NCBI GenBank assembly: GCA_023268595.1
Contig: JALQUD010000003.1
Location: forward strand, 1-42,683
Origin: Candidatus Saccharimonadia bacterium
GTDB taxonomy: Bacteria; Patescibacteriota; Saccharimonadia; Saccharimonadales; UBA4665
Direction of reading: 5' to 3'
Length of the DNA stretch: 42,683 nt
The position numbers and the translations under genes were made by a program. The notes beneath the pieces were generated by a model. It had not been told where the DNA came from. It did no database searches and saw nothing but the letters and a program-made list of their open reading frames with translations. Shown here one piece after another: positions 32,257 to 40,264 of this stretch; position 1 is the first letter of the stretch, and every line of letters begins with the position of its first letter.

Positions 32257-34602
32257 CTACTCGGTAGCGGTGGCAGGCTTGGCCGTGACTTCGCGCTTGG
32301 CTGCGTTCGATGGGGCAACCATCGAGCCGGTGCGAGCCGTGTTCCAGACCGAGCCGGCGTATGCGCCGCGCAGGGCCCGGAAAGCCGTACGGTACAGCAG
32401 CATGGTACGGATAGGACTGTAGACCAGACGGGTAAACGGAATAGCCAGCAAGTGTGATGGTTTTTCCTTGGCCAGTATCACGGCTATGATCGCCATGGCC
32501 GCCTGGATCGAGACGGTCGCGAAGAAGAACAGTATCAATGAAGTGAAGTTACCGGCCATCAGGTTCTCGATGTTGACCGTGATCAGGATCGGAATGAAGA
32601 AGAGCGGGATGAAGGCGTTGTAGATTGCCAGCGGCATCACGAACATGCCGGTCCAGCCATACTTACGGCGGAAGAACATATCACGGTGCTTCCAGAATGC
32701 CTGGAAGGTGCCGTACATCCAGCGGAAACGCTGCTTGGTCAGTGCTTTGATGGTCTCCGGCGCTTCGGTGTAACTGATGGCATCATTGTCCTGAAGCACC
32801 TTGTAGCCCAGACGATGGACACTCAGCGTCAGGTCGAAGTCCTCGGCCAGGGTGACATGCTTATAGCCACCGGCCGCCAGGATGACGTTCTTGCGCCAGG
32901 CACCGCAAGCACCCGGTACGATCATGACCGAGCCCAGGGCAGCCTGGGCGTTACGCTCGATGTAGATACCGATCATGTAGTCCAGCATCTGCCAGCGTGT
33001 GACGATGTTGTGGATATTGCCAACTTTGACGTTGCCGGCCACGGCGCCGACTTCCGGATCGGCAAAGTGGCGCACCAGGTTACCCATGGTAGTCGCAGGG
33101 AAGACCGTATCAGCATCGATGCCAACGATGATTTCACCCTTGGCGTGCTTGACACCGAAGTTAAGTCCTGACGACTTGCCGCCGTTCGGCTTGGAGAACG
33201 CGAAGACGCGCTTGTAGCGGCGGGCCAGGTCAGCGGCGACTTTTCCAGTGTTATCCTTGGAGCCGTCGTCGACGATGATGATTTCGATGTTGCGGTAATT
33301 AGAACCGAGCACCGACTTGACAGTACCCTCAAGCACCGATTCCTCGTTATAAGCCGAGATTATGACGCTGACCAATGGCCGGTAGCCCTTAGGAATCTTC
33401 TTGAAGCGGTTCTTGCGCATGTTGTAGATTGCCAGCGCGACGTTGAAGAACATCGTGATGAACAGGGTAAAGACCGTCAGATAGAACAGCTTGCCGACCA
33501 CGGTGTGCGGCCAGACCAGGTAGGCGCTGGCCAGCGCCAGGCTGGTCCGGTCAGCGACGGAGACCGGCTCCTTGGCGACCAACGCCGGTTGCTGTGAGTA
33601 CATCTGGTTCATGGTCACGAAGCTGTAGCCGTTGGCCTTGGCGGCATCGATCAGCCGCTGGGTGTAGGCGATGGTCTTGGTACGGTCGCCACCGGCGTCG
33701 TGTAGCAAGGCTACGATCGGCTGGCCGTCAAAGTTCGGCAATAGCTGCTTGCCGCCGTTGTTGAACATCCAGTCATCGGAGTCGAAGTTGTGGTTGGCAA
33801 TCACGTATCCAAGCTTCTGAGCCGTCAGGATACCGACCAGGTGGTTGCGCATCGACTGCTCATCGTTACCCATGTACGGCAGGCGGAAGAATGATGAGCG
33901 GACACCGGTCGTCGCAGTCAGAACCCGTGACGTCTGGTTGATCTCTTGCTCGGCACGGGTACTGCTCACGAAATCAAAGTCAACGTGGTTGAAAGTGTGG
34001 TTGGCCAGGTCGTGGCCTTCCTGGGCTTGGCGCTTGGCGATTTCCGGATGCTTGGTGATGTTGCTGCCGGTTTCAAAGAAGGTAGCCTGGACGTTGTTCT
34101 TGGCCAGCACATCAAGTATGCGTGGGGTGTACAACGGATCGGGGCCGTCATCATACGTCAGGGCGATAGTCTTGGCTGCGCTTGGCTGGCCGTAGCGCTG
34201 GAGGGCGAATTCGTGGTCGCCGACCATCAGCCGTTCCTTGTCACCGAGCGGCACCGAGCCGGTCTGGGAGTAGACAGGGGTGGCGTAGTAGGTGTTGTCG
34301 GCCATTTGTAAGTGGACGACCCGTACCAGCGGACCTTCACCGATGACCGGCGTGTTGGTACGGCCTACCAAAGCGGCGATTTCTTCCGGAGACAAACCGG
34401 AAGCACCATCCTTGACCTTGGCATCACCCGGTGTGGCGGCTACTTTCAACGGCACGACGTTATCGTCGGCCAGCAGCTTTGGCACGTTGACGTAGAGGAA
34501 TCCGGTGAGAATCGCCAGGAACACCAATACCACGGCGCTGATCTTCTGCCAGCGGCGGCCTTTGTGGTCAAAGAATATCGGTTTCTCGTCGTGCTTTTCC
34601 AT
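32257..34602 (-). CDS. Polysaccharide deacetylase fused to family-2 glycosyltransferase
   Basis: A 781-residue membrane enzyme. Helix 21-40 leads to an outer NodB-type deacetylase (140-335) with TYDDGP (149-154), metal-binding His202 and His206 (NHTFNH), and RLPY with Arg240. Helix 371-394 returns to the cytoplasm for a processive GT2 domain: VDDGS (445), GIDADT with Asp496/Asp498, LAEDFD (586-591) and QRFRW (624-628). Two or more helices (652-675, 688-711) complete the pore. The design, glycan polymerised inside and N-deacetylated outside, resembles an IcaA/IcaB pair on one chain. A deacetylated N-acetylhexosamine polymer is the likely product (inference). The 59-nt leader has a palindrome and a hairpin. 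Confidence 0.92.
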   Translation of the reverse strand: MEKHDEKPIFFDHKGRRWQKISAVVLVFLAILTGFLYVNVPKLLADDNVVPLKVAATPGDAKVKDGASGLSPEEIAALVGRTNTPVIGEGPLVRVVHLQMADNTYYATPVYSQTGSVPLGDKERLMVGDHEFALQRYGQPSAAKTIALTYDDGPDPLYTPRILDVLAKNNVQATFFETGSNITKHPEIAKRQAQEGHDLANHTFNHVDFDFVSSTRAEQEINQTSRVLTATTGVRSSFFRLPYMGNDEQSMRNHLVGILTAQKLGYVIANHNFDSDDWMFNNGGKQLLPNFDGQPIVALLHDAGGDRTKTIAYTQRLIDAAKANGYSFVTMNQMYSQQPALVAKEPVSVADRTSLALASAYLVWPHTVVGKLFYLTVFTLFITMFFNVALAIYNMRKNRFKKIPKGYRPLVSVIISAYNEESVLEGTVKSVLGSNYRNIEIIIVDDGSKDNTGKVAADLARRYKRVFAFSKPNGGKSSGLNFGVKHAKGEIIVGIDADTVFPATTMGNLVRHFADPEVGAVAGNVKVGNIHNIVTRWQMLDYMIGIYIERNAQAALGSVMIVPGACGAWRKNVILAAGGYKHVTLAEDFDLTLSVHRLGYKVLQDNDAISYTEAPETIKALTKQRFRWMYGTFQAFWKHRDMFFRRKYGWTGMFVMPLAIYNAFIPLFFIPILITVNIENLMAGNFTSLILFFFATVSIQAAMAIIAVILAKEKPSHLLAIPFTRLVYSPIRTMLLYRTAFRALRGAYAGSVWNTARTGSMVAPSNAAKREVTAKPATATE

Positions 34603-34625
34603 AAGTTCCGTTCGTCGTCGTATCG

Positions 34626-34639
34626 CACGCCTTGGCGTG
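34626..34639 (-). promoter_or_regulatory. GC-rich hairpin in the leader of the deacetylase-GT2 gene
   Basis: CACGCC-TT-GGCGTG, a 6-bp inverted repeat about 24 nt before the ATG at 34602. It lies inside the predicted transcript and could affect translation. Confidence 0.4.
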
Positions 34640-34648
34640 TTGCCTCAC

Positions 34649-34673
34649 CTCGTATTTACGAGTATGTACTATA
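34649..34673 (-). promoter_or_regulatory. -10 box and adjacent palindrome of the deacetylase-GT2 gene
   Basis: TATAGT on the minus strand (34668-34673) is followed by the palindrome CTCGTA-AA-TACGAG (34649-34662) where transcription should start. This suits a repressor site. A -35 was not clear. Confidence 0.45.
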
Positions 34674-34748
34674 CCATGTTTTTTGCTACAACGATAGTCT
34701 ATTGTAGATAAGACTTCACTTGGTGAAGCATTTTCAGGGGACAGCACG

Positions 34749-34778
34749 CTGGTCACGGTCGCAGCTAGACGGTATAAT
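34749..34778 (+). promoter_or_regulatory. Promoter of leader B (CTGGTCA / TATAAT)
   Basis: CTGGTCA (34749-34755), 17 nt, TATAAT (34773-34778). Predicted start near 34785. It mirrors the promoter at 29549-29577. Confidence 0.65.
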
Positions 34779-34784
34779 AAGAAC

Positions 34785-35027
34785 CAGCCATGTGTGTGTT
34801 CGCCGGCCGTCCACGGCCACACGCGTTCCTACATGCAGGCTTCACACAAGACTTCGTGGTCCTCCAGCGCAGCGGCGATATACCGCACGGCCGAGCGGGG
34901 CTCACTCACAAACGACTCTATAAGGCAGCGGCCCGGCCTTTCCCAACAGGGACCGATCTCGTCATTATTCAATCATAGTGGCTGTTCCGTCATATTCTTG
35001 CGAACAGTCCAAGGAGTCCCAAAAGTC
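34785..35027 (+). ncRNA. Long structured leader B before the 88-aa/polymerase operon
   Basis: About 243 nt from predicted start to the ATG at 35028. AGCCATGTG is at 34786-34794, a hairpin GGCCG-TCCA-CGGCC at 34805-34818, CATGCAGGCT at 34832-34841 and TTCCCAACAGG at 34940-34950. Spacing from CATGCAGGCT to the last block is 108 nt, against 109 in leader A. The hairpin keeps GCCG/CGGC while its terminal pair and loop differ from leader A. A second stem CTGTTC/GAACAG (34982-34987, 35002-35007) stands just before AAGGAG (35011-35016). An open frame of 62 codons runs from the ATG at 34790, but the matching ATG in leader A is followed at once by a stop, so coding is not the conserved property. Confidence 0.55.
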
Positions 35028-35294
35028 ATGCGTGAAGTCATTAACCAGGAAGTATCTGTCGTCTCATATTTCAGCGCCCGCAAGCGCCTCAGCCTGCCCC
35101 ACGTGGTCAGCTGGCAGGGCAGGGAGTATGGCGTCGGCAAGATCGGCTTCCACCACACCGTCCGTAACGGTGACACCTTGCACCACATCTATGAGCTGGT
35201 CGACAGCGACGAACAGTTGTGGATGCGCATCAATCTGGATACCAGCACCTTGCACTGGACGTTGGAAGCCATCAGCGACGGGATGGCGGACTAG
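35028..35294 (+). CDS. Small 88-aa protein coupled to the Y-family polymerase
   Basis: An 88-residue soluble protein, same length as and alignable with the product of 29861-30127 (INQ(E/N)V near the start, F/Y-F, R-x-Y, VRNG, YELVD, W-x-L near the end). No known family. The frame is open upstream, but ATG 35028 is chosen because AAGGAG lies 11 nt before it and because this start gives the same length and N-terminus as the paralogue. The polymerase ATG follows the stop after 2 nt, so the two are cotranscribed and probably coupled. A role as a polymerase accessory or damage-response factor is inference. Confidence 0.75.
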   Translation: MREVINQEVSVVSYFSARKRLSLPHVVSWQGREYGVGKIGFHHTVRNGDTLHHIYELVDSDEQLWMRINLDTSTLHWTLEAISDGMAD

Positions 35295-35296
35295 TC

Positions 35297-36664
35297 ATGG
35301 CCGTCCACACCGCGCCGCTACGCGATGACGTCCGCACACCGGTCCAGACCTACCGCGACCTGGTCAGCCTGCCGGTCAACCGCAACCGGCCGCTCATCAT
35401 GCATATCGACCTCAATTCCTGCTTTGCCACCATCGAGCAGCAGGCTAACCCGCTATTGCGAAACAAACCGATGGGCGTCGGCGCCTACACGCGCGACACC
35501 GGCATAATCCTGGCCGCCAGCTATGACGCCAAACGCCTGGGCATCAAGCTCGGCACCAGCGTGCGGGAGGCCAAACAGATCTACCCAGGCTTCGTGACGC
35601 TGATGCCCGACCCGCCCAAATACCGAGAAGCCCACAAGCGGTTCAGGGAAGTGTTACTGCGCTACACCGACGACGTGGTCGCCAAGTCGATCGATGAGTT
35701 CGTACTCGACTTCCATGGCTCGCTGGCCGTCAAGGCGGGCCGCGACCTGGAAGACATCGGCCACGAGATCAAACAGGCCATCAAGGAGTCGCTGGGCGAA
35801 TACGTCACGGTCAATGTCGGCATCGGCACCAACCGCTTCCTGGCCAAGCTGGCAGCCGGCCTGCACAAGCCTGACGGACTGGACGTCATTACCCACGAGA
35901 ACCTGGAGGCCGTCTACCGCTCGGAAGACCTGCTGGCCCTACCGGGCATCAACCGGCGCTTCAAGGCCCGGTTGCAGGCGGCCGGCATCGGCACGCCGTT
36001 CGACATGTACCAGGCCAGTGGCCGCTACCTCAAAGATTTCGTGTTCTTTAGCAAGCTGGGGCACCAGTGGCACCAACGGCTGCGCGGCTGGGAAGTCGAT
36101 AAGGTGGAGTTCGACCGCAAGTCCATCGGCCACCAGTACGCCCTGGAAAAGCGGACGGCCGACCGTGACGAGATCAAACGGCTGCTGATGAAACTATGCG
36201 AAAAGACCGGCCGGCGGTTGCGGCGGCACGGTTCGGCGGCTTATGGCATCGACCTGTCATTGCGCTACGCCCAAAGCCAGGACCCCGATAACCAGTTCGC
36301 CCGGCCGGCCGGTTTTGGCGGCCACTACAAGTACGACTACTGGCACCAAAGCCATAAGACCGCCCATCCGCTGTATGCCACGCTGGATATCTACCGGGCG
36401 GCCGAACAGCTGCTCGACGGTACGCGCTTCATGGACAAGGTATCGCAACTCAGCGTCACCGTCTTTAACCTGCGGCCCTGCGATCCGGAACAGACCGGCT
36501 TGTTCGATGAAGAACTGCAACGCACCCGGCGGCTCGCCAGCGCCGCCGATATCGTCAACGACCGGTATGGCGAGTTCAGCGTCGTGCCGGCGGTCATGTC
36601 CAATATGAGCAAGACCATCCTGGACCGCGTGGCCTTTGGCAACGTCGACGAGATCGGCGGCTGA
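35297..36664 (+). CDS. Y-family (translesion) DNA polymerase, DinB/UmuC-like
   Basis: A 455-residue polymerase. Catalytic carboxylates are Asp38 (HIDLNSCF) and Asp133/Glu134 (SIDEF); Phe43 fits the ribonucleotide-excluding steric gate. The second Asp of the usual D-x-D is Asn40. Palm, thumb (helix-hairpin-helix around LLALPGINRRFKARL) and little-finger parts all appear present. QTGLF at 399-403 is a good beta-clamp binding motif. About 30 residues precede the catalytic domain. The frame is open further upstream, but ATG 35297, 2 nt after the previous stop, gives the sensible start. It copies damaged DNA with low fidelity. Confidence 0.92.
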   Translation: MAVHTAPLRDDVRTPVQTYRDLVSLPVNRNRPLIMHIDLNSCFATIEQQANPLLRNKPMGVGAYTRDTGIILAASYDAKRLGIKLGTSVREAKQIYPGFVTLMPDPPKYREAHKRFREVLLRYTDDVVAKSIDEFVLDFHGSLAVKAGRDLEDIGHEIKQAIKESLGEYVTVNVGIGTNRFLAKLAAGLHKPDGLDVITHENLEAVYRSEDLLALPGINRRFKARLQAAGIGTPFDMYQASGRYLKDFVFFSKLGHQWHQRLRGWEVDKVEFDRKSIGHQYALEKRTADRDEIKRLLMKLCEKTGRRLRRHGSAAYGIDLSLRYAQSQDPDNQFARPAGFGGHYKYDYWHQSHKTAHPLYATLDIYRAAEQLLDGTRFMDKVSQLSVTVFNLRPCDPEQTGLFDEELQRTRRLASAADIVNDRYGEFSVVPAVMSNMSKTILDRVAFGNVDEIGG

Positions 36665-36666
36665 TA

Positions 36667-36672
36667 TATACT
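36667..36672 (+). promoter_or_regulatory. -10 box of a probable leaderless promoter
   Basis: TATACT ends exactly 6 nt before the ATG at 36679. The -35 (TCGACG at 36645-36650) is poor. It starts 3 nt after the polymerase stop codon. Confidence 0.6.
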
Positions 36673-36678
36673 GACGTA

Positions 36679-37467
36679 ATGATTCGTAAAACCCTACTAT
36701 TGCTAGCAGCTTTGGTCGTCTTCACGGCACTATGCGCCGGCACCGGCCTGGCACTGCTGGCGGCCAGTATCCCGTCGTTGCGCGACGGCTGGCAGGAGCG
36801 GGCCGGCCAACCCGGAGAGTTAGTGTACGTGGCGCTGGGCGATTCGGCCGCACAGGGATTGGGTGCCAGCAGCACCGGCACCAGCTATGTCGGACTGATA
36901 GCCTCGCAGCTGGCCGAGACCACCGGCAAGAAGGTGCGTACCATCAACCTCAGCAAGAATGGCGCTACCGTCAGCGATGTGCTAGCGCAGCAGGTACCAC
37001 AGCTGGAAAAACTGAGCGGCAACCGGAACCCCGACTTAGTGACCCTGGACATCGGTGGTAATGATGTCGTCCACCGCACCCAAGGCAGTGACCGGTTCAG
37101 AAATGACTACGAAGCCGTCTTGCAAGCCTTGCCACCTGGGAAGGCGGTCGTGGCTGACGTGCCATATTTCGGCGGCAGGATCAGAGCTGACGACCGGGTA
37201 CGTCAGGCTAATGACGTCATCGACCGTCTGGCACCGCGATATGATATTCCGGTGGCCAGGTTATACGACACGCTCAAACCACGCCAATCGCCTTGGATCT
37301 ACGCCACTGACCTATTCCACCCGAACGACCGTGGCTACCGGCTGTGGCACCAGGCATTCGCGCCGCATGTCACCACCATCGCACAGGGGACCAGGCCCGG
37401 CGGCCAACCGGTGGACACGGATGACAACCCATCGGCACGGCAGCTATTGCCATCTGTCACATACTGA
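36679..37467 (+). CDS. Secreted SGNH/GDSL-family hydrolase
   Basis: A 262-residue exported or membrane-anchored esterase/lipase-type enzyme. A hydrophobic segment (6-30) serves as signal or anchor. The SGNH blocks are complete: Ser56 in GDSAAQG, Gly95 in SKNGAT, Asn128 in GGND, and Asp211/His214 in DLFHPND. Such enzymes deacylate lipids or glycans, including cell-wall glycopolymers. Neighbouring envelope genes (LCP next, deacetylase-GT2 nearby) make a glycan O-acyl substrate plausible but unproven. The gene starts 14 nt after the polymerase stop from its own leaderless-type promoter. Confidence 0.9.
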   Translation: MIRKTLLLLAALVVFTALCAGTGLALLAASIPSLRDGWQERAGQPGELVYVALGDSAAQGLGASSTGTSYVGLIASQLAETTGKKVRTINLSKNGATVSDVLAQQVPQLEKLSGNRNPDLVTLDIGGNDVVHRTQGSDRFRNDYEAVLQALPPGKAVVADVPYFGGRIRADDRVRQANDVIDRLAPRYDIPVARLYDTLKPRQSPWIYATDLFHPNDRGYRLWHQAFAPHVTTIAQGTRPGGQPVDTDDNPSARQLLPSVTY

Positions 37468-37694
37468 ACCCATGATCCAAGCATGTCCAAACTCGTTTGA
37501 CAGAAGCGTTGTATTATTTTCTTGGACTTTGCTGAATTACAGAGTAAGGCGAAAATCGTGCGGCTTGGTAATGCGCATACGGTTTGTTATCGTAGATGAA
37601 GACATGCTTCCGCACGGTTACCGCTAGCCGGCCCGCGACACTACGAATTTCCTGACGGCTCTTCGGACATGTTACGGAAGCCCATACACGACAT
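37468..37694 (+). other. 227-nt gap before the LCP gene
   Basis: TTGACA is present at 37496-37501 but no -10 at proper spacing. CGTGCGG (37557-37563) and CCGCACG (37610-37616) form a 7-bp inverted repeat with a 46-nt centre, so part of the leader may fold. No gene seen. Confidence 0.35.
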
Positions 37695-39455
37695 ATGACA
37701 CAACGCCCAAACAGCAACATCGACGGATTCATATCCAAGAACAATGGCCGGCAGGTCGGTTTCAACGGCTACGGCGGTGCGGTGCGCGGCCGTACCATCA
37801 GTCCACAGACGCGCGTACGGCGGCCAGGCCTGCACGGTTCGGCCACTCCGGCCGCTGCCCCGGTCAACCGCGGCAGCCAATCGTACAGCAGCACCGGGCG
37901 CAGTGGTGTTTCAGCTAACAACAACCCGCTGAACCAGAACGCGCCGCGCCGCGGCATGGCCGGCGATTTCGGAGCAGGCAACAACGCCTTCCCGGACGAT
38001 AGCGGTTCACAACCCCGCCGGCCGTCCACCGGACGCCGTCGTCGTGGCCAGAAACCCGGCAAGGGCCAGCAGCCGCTGTCACGGCGTGCCAAAATCCGCA
38101 AGGTCATGAAGCGCGCCAGCTTCGTAGCCTTAGCGCTATTATTAGTTGGTTCAGGTTGGCTTGGCTGGAAGATATTTCAGAACAGCCAGCGCGTCTTTGG
38201 CGACGGCAACATCCTGGGCTTCCTGAACGCCAGCAAACTGAAAGGCGAAGACCAGGGCCGGACCAATATCCTGCTGGCCGGCGTTTCCACCGACGACGCC
38301 GGACACGACGGCGCCAACCTGACCGACTCCATCATGCTCATCAGCATCGGCACCAAGGACAACAAGGCCTTCATGCTCAGTATCCCGCGCGACCTATGGG
38401 TCGACATACCATCGTATGGCCACAGCAAGATAAATGCCGCCAATGCCTACGGCGACAATGATGGCTATACCCAACCAGGCTATCCGGATGGCGGCATGGG
38501 CCTATTGGAGCAGACCGTGGCAGAGAACTTGGAAATCCCGGTCCATTATTACGCCAAGATCAACTATTCAGCCCTGCGCGACGCCGTCAACGCCGTCGGC
38601 GGGGTGAGCGTCAATATCCAGAGCTCTGACAAGCGCGGCTTGTATGACCCCAACATCAGCAAAGCCGACCAGGGTCCGCTCAAGCTGCCAAACGGCGTAC
38701 AGACACTGGATGGACAGACCGCGCTGAACCTGGCCCGCGCCCGTGGTGACCCCACCAGGGACGGCCGCATAGCTTACGGATACGAGAAGAGTGACTTCAC
38801 CCGCACCCAGAACCAGCGCATGCTTTTGTTGGCGCTCAAGGAAAAGATCGCCAGCAGCAGTACCTTGGCCAACCCGGTCAAACTGAGCGAACTGTTGGAT
38901 ACCATCGGCAAGAATACTAAGACCGATCTGCAGCCGGGTGAGATCCGCCGCCTGTACGACCTCGGCAAGCTGATTAACAGCAACAACATCCAATCCCTGA
39001 GCCTGAACGACGCCAATGGCAAGAACCTGCTGGCCAGCTACACCAGCAGCGATGGCGCTTCGGCGCTGATTCCGGCTGCCGGCCTGGACGACTTCAGCGA
39101 CATACAGCTATACATCAAGAAGGCCATGTCCAACGACAGTTCGGTACAGGAATCGGCCAGCATCGTGGTACTGAACGGTGGCGACATCACCGGACTGGCG
39201 GGCAAATACAGTAATGTCCTGACATCCAAAGGTTTTGACGTCCAGGCGGTCGGAGACTCCGAACCGCAACCAGGCGCCACCAAGATCATCGACACGTCAC
39301 AGGGCAAGAAACCGGCTACCAAGTCCAAGCTGCAATCAATCTTCAAGAACAGCACGGTCTCCACCACCAACGACACCGGTTACGACGCCGATTTCATCAT
39401 CGTGCTCGGCTCGGACCAGAAAGCACCGGCCTCTACCGGCGGTAACGGCAACTAA
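37695..39455 (+). CDS. LytR-CpsA-Psr (LCP) family protein with LytR_C domain
   Basis: A 586-residue membrane protein. A long basic, Gly/Arg/Asn-rich cytoplasmic tail (1-139) precedes the membrane helix (141-158). The LCP domain (about 190-395) has TNILLAGV, Asp211 (LTDSIML), Arg232 (IPRDLWV), the HSKINAANAYG block and LARARGDPTRDGR, the residues that bind the polyprenyl-phosphate sugar. A LytR_C domain follows (about 485-575, IVVLNGGDITGLAGK to DFIIVLG). LCP enzymes transfer glycopolymers from lipid carriers to peptidoglycan, as in actinobacterial arabinogalactan attachment. It has no clear ribosome site; CATACA 6 nt upstream is a weak -10 candidate. Confidence 0.93.
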   Translation: MTQRPNSNIDGFISKNNGRQVGFNGYGGAVRGRTISPQTRVRRPGLHGSATPAAAPVNRGSQSYSSTGRSGVSANNNPLNQNAPRRGMAGDFGAGNNAFPDDSGSQPRRPSTGRRRRGQKPGKGQQPLSRRAKIRKVMKRASFVALALLLVGSGWLGWKIFQNSQRVFGDGNILGFLNASKLKGEDQGRTNILLAGVSTDDAGHDGANLTDSIMLISIGTKDNKAFMLSIPRDLWVDIPSYGHSKINAANAYGDNDGYTQPGYPDGGMGLLEQTVAENLEIPVHYYAKINYSALRDAVNAVGGVSVNIQSSDKRGLYDPNISKADQGPLKLPNGVQTLDGQTALNLARARGDPTRDGRIAYGYEKSDFTRTQNQRMLLLALKEKIASSSTLANPVKLSELLDTIGKNTKTDLQPGEIRRLYDLGKLINSNNIQSLSLNDANGKNLLASYTSSDGASALIPAAGLDDFSDIQLYIKKAMSNDSSVQESASIVVLNGGDITGLAGKYSNVLTSKGFDVQAVGDSEPQPGATKIIDTSQGKKPATKSKLQSIFKNSTVSTTNDTGYDADFIIVLGSDQKAPASTGGNGN

Positions 39456-39467
39456 ACCGTCCACCGC

Positions 39468-39488
39468 AGCACCACGCGGTGCTACAAT
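39468..39488 (+). promoter_or_regulatory. Hairpin and -10 box before the pgl gene
   Basis: AGCACC-ACGC-GGTGCT (39468-39483) is a 6-bp hairpin after the LCP stop; TACAAT (39483-39488) overlaps its edge and could start pgl transcription near 39495. No T-run follows the hairpin. Confidence 0.4.
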
Positions 39489-39521
39489 ATCCTGATAAGG
39501 ACAAGTGAGGGGAGACAGCAC

Positions 39522-40214
39522 ATGCAGACGATCCGAATCAACCCGGACGACGACGCGCGGATATACGAAACCGTCGGCCAACGTATCAACCGCGAACTGA
39601 CCGATGGCAAACGGGTCACCTGGCTGGTGTGTGGCGGATCCAACATCCCGTTGATCGTCAAAGCCATGGACCTGGTCGACCCGTCGTTGACGAATGACCT
39701 GACCATCATGCTGACCGATGAACGCTTTGGCGTACCAGGCCACGCCGACTCCAATTGGACCCAGCTGGACGACGCCGGTTTCCAGCCGCACCAGGCCAGC
39801 GTCATCCGCACGCTGCAGCCGGAACTCACCATGGAAGACACCTGCAACGTGTACGCACAAGAGCTACTACGCGCCACCGGGGAGGCCGACATCGTCATCG
39901 CCCACTTTGGCATCGGTGGCGACGGTCACATCGCCGGCATCCTGCCCGGTACCGAAGCCAGCCGCATGGATGGCGACGGCGACCCGTTGGTGACAGGATA
40001 CGACGGCGGCGCCTTCATGCGCGTGACCATGACACCGAAGGCCTGGCAACTGCTTGACGTGGCGTACGCCTGCGCGTTCGGCGACACCAAGCACCAGGCT
40101 ATTGAGCGGCTGGTGTCCCAGGACATAGCGATAGAGGACCAGCCGTCGCAGCTGCTCAAGCGGCTGGATGAAGCTTATCTTTTCACCGACGCACCGGTAC
40201 ATGCCGATATTTGA
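39522..40214 (+). CDS. pgl: 6-phosphogluconolactonase
   Basis: A 230-residue enzyme that opens 6-phosphogluconolactone to 6-phosphogluconate, the second oxidative pentose phosphate step. It belongs to the sugar-phosphate isomerase-like fold: LVCGGSNIP (35-43), TDERFGVPGHADSN (65-78) and GIGGDGHIAGILPGT (130-144), where the conserved GxDGH block is kept. Length is normal. AGGGGAG lies about 7 nt before the ATG. It is followed by gnd (50-nt gap) and zwf, so all three oxidative steps are together. Confidence 0.93.
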   Translation: MQTIRINPDDDARIYETVGQRINRELTDGKRVTWLVCGGSNIPLIVKAMDLVDPSLTNDLTIMLTDERFGVPGHADSNWTQLDDAGFQPHQASVIRTLQPELTMEDTCNVYAQELLRATGEADIVIAHFGIGGDGHIAGILPGTEASRMDGDGDPLVTGYDGGAFMRVTMTPKAWQLLDVAYACAFGDTKHQAIERLVSQDIAIEDQPSQLLKRLDEAYLFTDAPVHADI

Positions 40215-40264
40215 CGCGACCACGCCATCACAGAACCAATACGCAATCACAGGAGGGAACTACC

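Noticed and set aside
24678..34710. Shared 11-mer AGTCTATTGTA upstream of the ABC-F and deacetylase-GT2 genes
   Set aside because: Matches of 11 nt are expected by chance many times in 42 kb, and spacing to the two genes differs.
34790..34978. 62-codon open frame in leader B starting 11 nt after TATAAT
   Set aside because: The equivalent ATG in leader A is followed at once by TGA, so the frame is not conserved. It has no ribosome site and resembles no protein.
34982..35007. LexA-type SOS box upstream of the polymerase operon
   Set aside because: GTTC and GAAC are present but in hairpin orientation with 14 nt between them, not GAAC-N4-GTTC. No SOS box was found at either 88-aa locus.
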